From Longimicrobiales bacterium (lineage in GTDB: Bacteria > Gemmatimonadota > Gemmatimonadetes > Longimicrobiales > Gaopeijiaceae), in the NCBI GenBank assembly GCA_028280205.1, contig JANQME010000100.1, positions 1 through 7,172 of the forward strand: a stretch of 7,172 nucleotides of DNA, read 5' to 3'. The notes beneath the pieces were generated by a model that was not told the origin of the DNA, did no database searches, and saw only the letters and a program-made list of their open reading frames with translations. The position numbers and the translations under genes were made by a program. Positions 1-6,514 of the stretch are shown in pieces (the first letter of the stretch is position 1; each line of letters begins with the position of its first letter).

Positions 1-200
1 GGCGAGTGGCCGACGGCGACCTCGACCCCGAGCGCGCGTAGCGCCTGCAGGCCGGAGCTCTCCTTGGCGTCGCACCCGCTCACCCGACCGCCGCTGCGCA
101 GCACAAGCTCCGCGAGGGGATACATCCCCGCCCCGCCCACGCCCATGAAGTGGATCGGTCGCTCCCGGGACAGCCGACGGAGATCCACGGAGGCGTTCAT
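1..200 (-). CDS. murC: UDP-N-acetylmuramate--L-alanine ligase MurC, N-terminal part (cut by window edge)
   Basis: MurC is the cytoplasmic ATP-dependent ligase that adds L-alanine to UDP-MurNAc, the first peptide step of peptidoglycan synthesis. Only the first 66 codons are present; the rest lies left of the window, so the catalytic ATP-binding domain is not seen. The visible part is the start of the N-terminal Rossmann-like UDP-binding domain: IHFMGVGGAGM at residues 16-26, followed by a helix (PLAEL) and VSGCDAKES at 40-48, matching the family pattern IHFVGIGGAGM...VSGSD.KES. The ATG at 200 overlaps the murG stop in an ATGA junction and has GGAGGG four bases upstream, which supports this start and coupling to murG. 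A tyrosine follows GAGM where serine is common. Identity is firm from motif and position; completeness cannot be judged. Confidence 0.95.
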   Translation of the reverse strand, partial: MNASVDLRRLSRERPIHFMGVGGAGMYPLAELVLRSGGRVSGCDAKESSGLQALRALGVEVAVGHS

Positions 201-1345
201 GCGGCCCTCCGCACCGGCGGGAGGAACGAGACTACGTCCGCGGCGATCGTCGCGGTCGCCTCGGGACGGGCTCGGGCGCGCGCAGCGATCCGCATCCGCT
301 CCAACGCGTCGGCGTCACCGGTGACCGCGGCCAGCTCGTCGGCGAGGCGCTCGGGCGTGAGCTCCGTCTCGGGCACGACGCGGGCGACTCCGGCGCGTTC
401 GAGCGCCCGGGCGTTGAAGGTCTGGTGATCCCCCGCAGCGGTCGGGAGCGGAACCAGGATGGCGGGCAACCCCTCGTTGAGGAGCTCCGCGATCGTCATC
501 GCCCCGGCGCGGCTGAGCGCGAAGTCCGCCGCGGCGAGCGCCCTCGGCATGTCCTCGATGTACCCGTGCGCGTGGACCCACGTCGGTGCCCCGGCCCCCT
601 CGAGCGCCCGCCGCACGCCGTCGTAGTGGGCCGGGCCGGTGGACCAGAGCAGGTGGAGCACGTCGGGCCGGGCAAGCGCACCTCGGCTCGCCGACTCGAC
701 GTAGCCGGTCACGACCCGGTTCAGCGCGCGCGACCCCTGGCTACCGCCCGTGACGAACGTGAGCGTCACGCCCTCCGGGATGCCGAACGCTCCGCGCGCC
801 TCCGTGCGGTCGGCATCCGGGCGGGGCCGCACCGGGTTTCCGGTCACCCGACAGCGGCCCCTGCCCGCCGGCAGCCGCTCCACCGCCTCGGGGTAGGCCA
901 GGTGAATCCGCGATGCCACGCGCGTGAGGAGGCGCGTCACGGCGCCCGGGAAGGAGTTCTGCTCCTGGAGCACGAGCGGGATGCCCATGAGACCCGCGGC
1001 GATCCCGGCGGCCGCTCCCGCGTAGCCGCCGGTCACGACGACGACCTCGGGCCGGTCCGCGAAGAAGCGCCGGACCGTGGACGCGAGCCCCGCGGCGAGG
1101 CCGGCGAGCGCGCCGATGACCGAAAGGGGCCGGCTGCGGTCGATGCCACGCAGCGGGAGGAGGAGGTGCTCCTCGCCGCGCTCGGGCAGGACACGGGCCT
1201 CGAGGCCCCGCCGCGCACCCACGAAGAGCACCCGCACCTCGGGACGCACGGCGCGCAGGCCGTCGGCGATCGCGAGCGCCGGATACAGGTGTCCTCCGGT
1301 GCCGCCGCCGGAGAGGACGACGAGGGGGCGGAGAGCGTCAGCCAC
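197..1345 (-). CDS. murG: Undecaprenyldiphospho-muramoylpentapeptide beta-N-acetylglucosaminyltransferase MurG
   Basis: MurG transfers GlcNAc from UDP-GlcNAc to lipid I, giving lipid II on the cytoplasmic face of the inner membrane. The 382-residue protein is close to the usual 350-370 and has a GT-B fold (family GT28). The N-terminal domain carries GGGTGGHLYPALA at 13-25 (glycine loop with the conserved His19), GGYAG at 106-110 and EQNSFPG at 128-134, which bind lipid I. The C-terminal, UDP-GlcNAc-binding domain carries GNPVR at 169-173, GGSQGSRALN at 200-209, GYIEDM at 261-266, SRAGAMTIAEL at 278-288 (Glu287 aligns with the conserved donor-site glutamate) and DHQTFNA at 306-312. There is no signal peptide or membrane segment, as expected for a peripheral enzyme. 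The start is GTG, overlapping ftsW by 8 nt; no better start is close, and the glycine loop begins 12 residues in, as in homologs. The stop overlaps murC (ATGA). Confidence 0.97.
   Translation of the reverse strand: MADALRPLVVLSGGGTGGHLYPALAIADGLRAVRPEVRVLFVGARRGLEARVLPERGEEHLLLPLRGIDRSRPLSVIGALAGLAAGLASTVRRFFADRPEVVVVTGGYAGAAAGIAAGLMGIPLVLQEQNSFPGAVTRLLTRVASRIHLAYPEAVERLPAGRGRCRVTGNPVRPRPDADRTEARGAFGIPEGVTLTFVTGGSQGSRALNRVVTGYVESASRGALARPDVLHLLWSTGPAHYDGVRRALEGAGAPTWVHAHGYIEDMPRALAAADFALSRAGAMTIAELLNEGLPAILVPLPTAAGDHQTFNARALERAGVARVVPETELTPERLADELAAVTGDADALERMRIAARARARPEATATIAADVVSFLPPVRRAA
205..210 (-). promoter_or_regulatory. Shine-Dalgarno site of murC
   Basis: On the minus strand GGAGGG stands four bases before the murC ATG, inside the last codons of murG. 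It supports the chosen start of the truncated murC gene, whose homology alone would leave the first 15 residues uncertain. Confidence 0.6.
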
Positions 1346-2525
1346 GGGCCGCCTTCCCGCCGGGGGCCGCGCGCGCGACCGAGATCAGGATGCCGAGCGC
1401 CGCGAGCGTGACCACCAGATTCGACCGTCCGTACGAAACGAGGGGCAGAGCCAGCCCCGTGGCCGGTACGAGCGCCAGACCGACGGCCATGTGGAACGTC
1501 GCCTGGAGCGCGATGAGACTCGCGAAGCCGATCGCCACCAGCTCGCCGAACCGATCCGGGGCCCGCCCGGCGATTCGAAAGCCGATCAGGACGAGGCCCG
1601 CGTACAGGGCGATGAGGACGACGACGCCCAGAAAGCCCCACTCCTCGCCGATCATCGCGAAGATGAAGTCGTTGTGGGACTCCGGCAGGAAGCCGTACTT
1701 CTGCCGCCCCTCCCCGATCCCCACCCCATGGCTCCCTCCGGAGCCGAAGGCGATCAGCGACTGGCGCACCTGATAGCCCTCGCCGGAAGCGTGGCCGAGC
1801 GGGTCCACCAGGAGCCCGACGAACGCCTTCAGGCGCTCGAGCCGGAAGCCCACGAGGAGCTGTTGCAAGGCGATCGGAGCCACGAGCAGACCCAGGAACA
1901 CGAAGTGTGCCACCCGCGCGCCGGCCGCGAAGACCACGACCGTGCCGAGCAGCGCGAGGACGACGGCGGTCGACAGGTCCGGGCCGGCCATCACGAGCCC
2001 GACGAGAACCGCCCACACGACGAAGAAGGGGAGCAGCCCGCGCCGCAGCGACCCGAAGAGGGGCGCCTTCTTCACCGCGAGCGCCGCGGTCCAGACGACG
2101 ACGGTGATCTTGGCGACCTCCGACGGCTGGAAGGCGATGCCGAGCGTGAGCCAGCGCCGAGCGCCGTTGATCTCCGGTGCGATCCCACGGGTCCAGGGAA
2201 GGACGCAGAGGAGCAGGAGCACGCACGTGACGGCGAGGAGCGGCCACGCGATGGTCTGCCACAGACGGTACGGTGTGAGCGCGCACACGAGCAGCGCTCC
2301 GAGACCGACTCCGGCCCCCGCCGCCTGGCGCAGCGCGAAGTAGGTGTCCGGAAGCTCCTGGCGGAGCGCGTACACCGAGGAGGCGCTGTACAGCGTCACG
2401 AGCCCGATCGAGAGGATCAGGAGGGTTAGGCCCATCAACGTGGCGGCTTCCCACCCCCGACCCAGCCCCGAATCGGGGAGGCGGACCGGCCCGAGCGGCG
2501 CGATGTCGACGGGGCGGGCGGTCAT
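1338..2525 (-). CDS. ftsW: Peptidoglycan glycosyltransferase FtsW (SEDS family)
   Basis: FtsW is the SEDS-family glycan polymerase of the divisome. With a class B penicillin-binding protein it polymerises lipid II at the septum. The 395-residue protein has a short cytoplasmic N-terminus (about 25 residues) followed by many hydrophobic segments, consistent with the ten-helix SEDS fold. Family marks are NGARRWL at 120-126, FQPSEVAK at 132-139, AGPDLSTA at 180-187, the extracellular loop with LPESHNDFIFAMIGEE at 280-295 (Asp286 sits where the essential SEDS aspartate is expected) and GLALPLVSYG at 357-366 near the last helix. The HNDFIF loop and its place between murD and murG favour FtsW over RodA. 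The ATG at 2525 is chosen because it overlaps the murD stop (ATGA) and has a strong Shine-Dalgarno sequence; the frame stays open 25 codons further into murD. SYGRSN at 364-369 replaces the usual SYGGSS. Confidence 0.96.
   Translation of the reverse strand: MTARPVDIAPLGPVRLPDSGLGRGWEAATLMGLTLLILSIGLVTLYSASSVYALRQELPDTYFALRQAAGAGVGLGALLVCALTPYRLWQTIAWPLLAVTCVLLLLCVLPWTRGIAPEINGARRWLTLGIAFQPSEVAKITVVVWTAALAVKKAPLFGSLRRGLLPFFVVWAVLVGLVMAGPDLSTAVVLALLGTVVVFAAGARVAHFVFLGLLVAPIALQQLLVGFRLERLKAFVGLLVDPLGHASGEGYQVRQSLIAFGSGGSHGVGIGEGRQKYGFLPESHNDFIFAMIGEEWGFLGVVVLIALYAGLVLIGFRIAGRAPDRFGELVAIGFASLIALQATFHMAVGLALVPATGLALPLVSYGRSNLVVTLAALGILISVARAAPGGKAARG
1352..1358 (-). promoter_or_regulatory. Probable Shine-Dalgarno site of murG
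   Basis: GGGAAGG on the minus strand lies six bases before the GTG used for murG, within the 3' end of ftsW. It is only a partial match to the anti-Shine-Dalgarno sequence but helps support the non-ATG start. Confidence 0.4.
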
Positions 2526-3928
2526 GCCACCTCCTGGACGAGGGCGCCGAAGTGGCGCCCCCGCGCCTCGTAGCTCTCGTATCGATCGAAGGAGGAGCAC
2601 GCCGGCGAGAGGAGCACCACATCGCCCGGCTCGGCGACCCGGGCCGCCCGCGCGACGGCGCCCTCCAGGTCGTCGTCGACGAGCAGGACGCGGGGCGGGC
2701 GGACCGGGGCATCGGTCGCGGGGGCCCGCGTGAAGGCCGCCTCCAGCTCGGTCGCCGCGCGCGGACCCGCCGCACCGTAGGCCAGAACGGTATGCGCCCG
2801 GCCCGGCATGGCGTCGGCGAGCTCGCCGAAGTCCTCACCCTTGTCCTTGCCCCCGAGGAGGAGCACAACGGGCCGGTCGAGGCTCAGAAGAGCGCTGCGC
2901 GTGGCCGCGACGTTGGTCGCCTTCGAGTCGTTGACCCAGAGCACGCCCCCGCGCTCGGTCACGGGCTCCAGGCGGTGCGGGAGGGCGCGGGCCGAGCCCA
3001 GGCCGGCCGCGATTCCGCCGGGCTGGGCCCCCGCGAGGCGGGCCGTGAGGGCAGCCGCCAGGGCGTTCGAGACGTTGTGGCCTCCGAGCAGAGGAAGCTC
3101 ACCGAGCTCGAGCAACTCCTCGATCTCGCCGTCCACGTTCAGCACGAGCACGCCGTCGTCGATGAAGGCGTGCCCCCCGGCGGTGCCGGTGACCCCGGCG
3201 AAGTGGTAGCGCTGGCCCGGTGCATCGCCGGTGAGTCGACGGACCTCTTCGTCGGCGAACGGCAGCACCCACCGACTGTTCTCGTCGGCGTTCTCGAAGA
3301 GGCGCGCCTTGTCCGCGTAGTACGCCTCCACGCTGCCGTAGTAGTCCTGGTGATCGGGCGCGAGACTCGTCACGACACCGATGTCGGGCCGGAACGTGTC
3401 GATCGCCCCGAGCTGGAACGAGCTCATCTCGAGCACCACCCAGTCGTACGACGCTCCTGAGCGCGCAACGTCCGAGGCGGTCGGCGCGAGGCCTCCGCCC
3501 ACGTTGCCCGCGGCCACGGAGTGGATCCCCGAGGAGCGGAGCAGGTGGTCGACCAGCAGGGTCGCCGTCGTCTTCCCATTCGTCCCGGTGATCGCGATCA
3601 GTGAACCCGGGAGGAACCGTGCGGCAAGCTCCGGCTCGGAAATCCAGCGCACCCCCTTCTCCGCGAGCGCCCGGAGCACAGGAGCGTCCGGCGGGATTCC
3701 GGGGCTGGCCACGACGACGCCGGCTCCGGCCATCCGTTCGACGTCGTGTCCTCCCAGCTCGACGTCGACGCCGGCATCTCCCAGCTCGTCTCGACGAGCT
3801 GCAGCCGCTTCATCTTCTCTCGCTTCCGAGACATGGACCTCTCCTCCCTTTTCAGCGGCCAGCAGGGCGGCGGCGAACCCGCTCGCACCGAGACCGATGA
3901 CTTCCACGTGAACTCCGTTCAGATCCAT
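2522..3928 (-). CDS. murD: UDP-N-acetylmuramoyl-L-alanine--D-glutamate ligase MurD
   Basis: MurD is the cytoplasmic ATP-dependent ligase that adds D-glutamate to UDP-MurNAc-L-Ala. From the ATG it has 468 residues (E. coli about 438). Domain 1 begins with VEVIGLGASG at 8-17 (UDP binding). Domain 2 has the P-loop ITGTNGKTT at 113-121, LEMSSFQL at 166-173, PDHQDYYGS at 191-199 and Lys207 in YADKARLFENA, aligning with the carbamylated active-site lysine. Domain 3 has NDSKATN at 333-339, LLLGGKDKGEDF at 357-368 and LSPACSSFD at 440-448, contacting nucleotide and D-Glu. An in-frame GTG at 3949 would add seven residues. The ATG is preferred because the distance to IGLG then matches E. coli MurD; neither start has a clear Shine-Dalgarno sequence. 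mraY ends 40 nt upstream (19 nt from the GTG), the only non-overlapping junction here. The stop overlaps ftsW (ATGA). GNVGGG at 141-146 departs from the usual GNIG.P. Confidence 0.96.
   Translation of the reverse strand: MDLNGVHVEVIGLGASGFAAALLAAEKGGEVHVSEAREDEAAAARRDELGDAGVDVELGGHDVERMAGAGVVVASPGIPPDAPVLRALAEKGVRWISEPELAARFLPGSLIAITGTNGKTTATLLVDHLLRSSGIHSVAAGNVGGGLAPTASDVARSGASYDWVVLEMSSFQLGAIDTFRPDIGVVTSLAPDHQDYYGSVEAYYADKARLFENADENSRWVLPFADEEVRRLTGDAPGQRYHFAGVTGTAGGHAFIDDGVLVLNVDGEIEELLELGELPLLGGHNVSNALAAALTARLAGAQPGGIAAGLGSARALPHRLEPVTERGGVLWVNDSKATNVAATRSALLSLDRPVVLLLGGKDKGEDFGELADAMPGRAHTVLAYGAAGPRAATELEAAFTRAPATDAPVRPPRVLLVDDDLEGAVARAARVAEPGDVVLLSPACSSFDRYESYEARGRHFGALVQEVA
2528..2535 (-). 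promoter_or_regulatory. Shine-Dalgarno site of ftsW (decides the start)
   Basis: The minus strand reads AGGAGGTG just before the ftsW ATG (four bases after AGGAGG), near-perfect complementarity to the 16S rRNA 3' end. It lies in the last codons of murD and settles the ftsW start at 2525 over an upstream in-frame start 25 codons earlier. Confidence 0.8.
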
Positions 3929-3968
3929 CGCACCCACATCCGTCGCCACCTGACCGCATTCTATCCGC

Positions 3969-5075
3969 TCAACGAATCTTCAACGTGCTGAACGCGACCA
4001 TCGCGAACAGAACGCCCACGATCCAGAAGCGGATCACGACCTTCGGCTCGGACCATCCGAGCTTCTCGAAGTGGTGGTGGATCGGCGCCATCCTGAAGAC
4101 GCGCCGGCCTTCTCCGAACCGCCGCTTCGTGTACTTGAACCACCCTCTCTGCATGATCACCGAGAGGGTCTCGAGCACGAACACACCCCCGACGATCACG
4201 AGCAGGAACTCGGCCTTGAGCAGGATCGCCATCACGCCGAGCGCGCCTCCGAGCGCGAGCGATCCGGTGTCGCCCATGAAGACCTCGGCGGGGTGCGCGT
4301 TGAACCAGAGGAACCCGAGCGCGGCCCCGGCCAGAGCGAGCGCGAAGATCGTGAGCTCTCCCGCGCCCTCCAGGTAGAAGAAGCCGAGGTAGCGGCTCAT
4401 GTCGGTGCGGCCCGCCACGTACGCGAAGATCCCCATCGTCGCCGCCGAGATCGCAGTGAGTCCGGCGGCCAGCCCGTCGAGCCCGTCCGTGAGGTTCACC
4501 GCGTTGGACGAGCCGGAGACGACGATTCCCGTGAAGACCACGAAGACCGGGGCCGAGAACGCCGCGGCGTAGTCGGCGAAGAAGGGGACCGAGGTCCACG
4601 TCGTGGGGTGCGACGAGATCGGGTTGAGGATCAGGAACGCGCCCAGTCCGAGTCCGAACGTCCACTGGCCGACCATCTTGTAGCGCGCCACCAGCCCACG
4701 CGCCTTTCCCTGGACGACCTTGAGCCAATCGTCGAGAAAGCCGATCGCGCCCATCCAGAGGAGCGCGACCAGGGCGAGGATCGTGTACCAGTTGTCCAAC
4801 CGGGCCCAGAGCAGCGTCGAGACCGTCGCCGCGAGGATGATGATGAGCCCACCCATCGTCGGCGTCCCCGTCTTGATCAGATGACTCTCGGGGCCCTCCT
4901 CGCGGACGATCTGACCGACGCGCGCCCGCTGGAGTCGCGCCACGATCGCCGGTCCGAAGACGAAGGCGATCACGAGCGAGGTCACGACTGCGCCCGCCGT
5001 CCGGAAGGAGATGTAGACGAAGACGTTGAAGATCTGATGGACGTCGGTGAGCCCGGGCACGAGGTGGTAGAGCAT
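3969..5075 (-). CDS. mraY: Phospho-N-acetylmuramoyl-pentapeptide-transferase MraY
   Basis: MraY is the integral membrane enzyme that transfers phospho-MurNAc-pentapeptide from UDP to undecaprenyl phosphate, making lipid I; it needs Mg2+. The 368 residues match the family length (about 360). Many hydrophobic segments fit the ten-helix fold. Signature motifs appear in order: KTGTPTMGGL at 68-77, GFLDDWLK at 112-119 with the Asp pair 115-116, NAVNLTDGLDGLA at 191-203, FMGDTGSLALGG at 266-277 and PIHHHFEKLGW at 331-341 (the HHH loop). The start MLYHL is typical of the family. The ATG shares its A with the murF stop (TGATG) and follows GGAGGT. The reading frame stays open about 260 codons upstream through murF, but that stretch has no MraY or membrane character. 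No key residue is missing. Confidence 0.98.
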   Translation of the reverse strand: MLYHLVPGLTDVHQIFNVFVYISFRTAGAVVTSLVIAFVFGPAIVARLQRARVGQIVREEGPESHLIKTGTPTMGGLIIILAATVSTLLWARLDNWYTILALVALLWMGAIGFLDDWLKVVQGKARGLVARYKMVGQWTFGLGLGAFLILNPISSHPTTWTSVPFFADYAAAFSAPVFVVFTGIVVSGSSNAVNLTDGLDGLAAGLTAISAATMGIFAYVAGRTDMSRYLGFFYLEGAGELTIFALALAGAALGFLWFNAHPAEVFMGDTGSLALGGALGVMAILLKAEFLLVIVGGVFVLETLSVIMQRGWFKYTKRRFGEGRRVFRMAPIHHHFEKLGWSEPKVVIRFWIVGVLFAMVAFSTLKIR

Positions 5076-6514
5076 CAGACCTCCACCGACCTGGGCGCTT
5101 CGCCGAAGTCTTCCTCGAGGAGCGGGATCATCCCCTCGAGCGCGATCCCGCGGGACGCCTTGAGCAGCACGATCTCGTCGCCCTGCATCCGGGCGGCGAG
5201 CCGCGGGTAGACGTCCCGCCATTCGGCCGCAACCAACAGCTCCGGCCTGCTCCGCTCGCCCTCGACGGCTTCCTCCTTCGAGGTGGCGCCGGCCTTCCCC
5301 GCCTCGATGCGCCGCGCCGCGCCCGCGAAGTCGCCGGTCGCGACCAGCAGGTCGAGGGGGTGCTCGAGCGCCTCGGCCAACACGCGGTCGTGCAGCGCGT
5401 CGGAACGGTCGCCCAGCTCCAGCATGGAGCCGAGCACCGCCACCCTCCGCGCGGAGGCGCCCTGCTCGTCGAGCACGTCCAGCGCGGCGAGGACGCTCTG
5501 CGGGTTCGCGTTGTAGCAGTCGGCGATCACGGTCAGCCGCCCGATGCTGCGGAGCTCGCCCCGCATGGAGCCGGGCTCGGCCGCCGCCAACCCGCGCGCC
5601 GCCTCGCGAGGCGGCACGCCGAGCAGCTCGGCAATGGCAAGAGCGAGCAGCGCGTTCTGCACCGCGTGACGACCGACCGTGGGCACCGAAGCGCGTTGAG
5701 CCTTCCACTCGAAGGTGTAGCGACCGAAGACGTCGACCTCCGCCTGCTCCGGTCGGTCGCGAGGGTCGGCGCGCTCGCTCCATCCCACCACGCGCACGCG
5801 AGGGCAGAGGGTCCGGGCACGCTCGGCCAGGACCGGAGGCTCGTCCCCGACCACGCAACGCCCTCCCTCGGCGAGATGACGCAGGATGTCGAGCTTCTCC
5901 TCCAGCACCCCCTCGATCGAGCCGAGCTTCTCGAGGTGAGCCTCACCCACGGTCGTGATCACACCCACGTCGGGCCGGGCGATCGCGGCCATCGCTCCGA
6001 TCTCGCCGGGCTCGCTGGTGCCCATCTCCAGAACGACGACCTCGGCGTCCTCGGGGGTCGCCAACAGGGTGAGCGGCATCCCGATCCGGTTGTTCAGATT
6101 CCCCCGCGTGGCGTGCACACGGAGCGTGCTTCCGAGCGTGGCGGCGGTCATCTCCTTCGTGGTCGTCTTGCCGGCCGAGCCCGTGATCCCGACGACCGGT
6201 ACGTGCAGACGCTCGCGGCGGTGCGCGGCGAGCCGACCGAGCGCCTCGAGGGTGTCGTCGACGGGGTAGAGTCGCGCGTTCGTGTCCTCGGCCGGAGCCC
6301 GCGAGACGACCGCACCGAGCGCCCCGTTCGAGAGGGCGTGCGCCACGAACTCGTGCCCGTCGAAGCGCTCTCCGACGAGAGCGACGTACAGATTCCCCTC
6401 GGCCACGGTGCGCGAGTCGGTGGACACCCCCGTGTACTCGAGCTCGGGCTCGGCGAGGTCGGTTCGGAGTCCGAGCGCGCGCCGCACCTCCACATCCGTC
6501 CATACGAAGATCAT
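5075..6514 (-). CDS. murF: UDP-N-acetylmuramoyl-tripeptide--D-alanyl-D-alanine ligase MurF
   Basis: MurF is the cytoplasmic ATP-dependent ligase that adds the D-Ala-D-Ala dipeptide to UDP-MurNAc-tripeptide, completing the nucleotide pentapeptide. It has 479 residues against about 452 in E. coli. The N-terminal UDP-binding domain has GVSTDSRTV at 29-37 and the following NLYVALVGERFDGHEF. The central ATPase domain has the P-loop GITGSAGKTTTKEM at 109-122, RGNLNNRIGMP at 137-147, VLEMGTSEPGEI at 161-172, GEAHLEKLGS at 190-199 and Lys207, aligning with the carbamylated lysine. HAVQNALLA at 283-291 follows. The C-terminal domain has DCYNANPQS at 332-340, VAVLGSMLELGD at 358-369 and LLKASRGIALEGMI at 450-463. 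A hydrophilic stretch at about 403-428 may be a lineage insert. The ATG overlaps the murE stop (ATGA) without a strong Shine-Dalgarno sequence, suggesting reinitiation. The stop overlaps mraY. Confidence 0.97.
   Translation of the reverse strand: MIFVWTDVEVRRALGLRTDLAEPELEYTGVSTDSRTVAEGNLYVALVGERFDGHEFVAHALSNGALGAVVSRAPAEDTNARLYPVDDTLEALGRLAAHRRERLHVPVVGITGSAGKTTTKEMTAATLGSTLRVHATRGNLNNRIGMPLTLLATPEDAEVVVLEMGTSEPGEIGAMAAIARPDVGVITTVGEAHLEKLGSIEGVLEEKLDILRHLAEGGRCVVGDEPPVLAERARTLCPRVRVVGWSERADPRDRPEQAEVDVFGRYTFEWKAQRASVPTVGRHAVQNALLALAIAELLGVPPREAARGLAAAEPGSMRGELRSIGRLTVIADCYNANPQSVLAALDVLDEQGASARRVAVLGSMLELGDRSDALHDRVLAEALEHPLDLLVATGDFAGAARRIEAGKAGATSKEEAVEGERSRPELLVAAEWRDVYPRLAARMQGDEIVLLKASRGIALEGMIPLLEEDFGEAPRSVEV
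5079..5084 (-). promoter_or_regulatory. Shine-Dalgarno site of mraY (decides the start)
   Basis: GGAGGT on the minus strand ends three bases before the mraY ATG, inside the end of murF. It fixes the start at 5075 although the frame is open far upstream. Confidence 0.75.

Noticed and set aside
425..1411. Plus-strand open frame antisense to murG (328 codons)
   Set aside because: No motif, shadow-like composition, overlaps MurG entirely.
1077..2429. Long plus-strand open frame antisense to ftsW and murG (450 codons)
   Set aside because: Rich in Arg, Pro, Glu, Asp and His with no recognisable domain; it mirrors the codon bias of the minus-strand genes, as expected in high-GC DNA. The opposite strand has unmistakable FtsW and MurG.
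2526..2600. N-terminal extension of ftsW by 25 codons
   Set aside because: It would overlap murD extensively; the strong AGGAGGTG sits immediately before the ATG at 2525.
1033..2868. Minus-strand 611-codon open frame overlapping murG, ftsW and murD in another frame
   Set aside because: Arg/Pro/Ala-rich without domains and it crosses three real genes; an out-of-frame shadow.
2552..3460. Plus-strand open frame antisense to murD (302 codons)
   Set aside because: No recognised domain; murD on the other strand has every family motif in this interval.
4071..5210. Plus-strand open frame antisense to mraY (379 codons)
   Set aside because: Very charged, repetitive E/R/D/H composition produced by reading the complement of hydrophobic MraY codons; no motif.
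5076..5858. Upstream in-frame extension of mraY by about 260 codons
   Set aside because: The extension lies inside murF and is Arg/Gly/Ala-rich with no membrane character; the ATG at 5075 has an SD and gives the family-typical MLYHL start.
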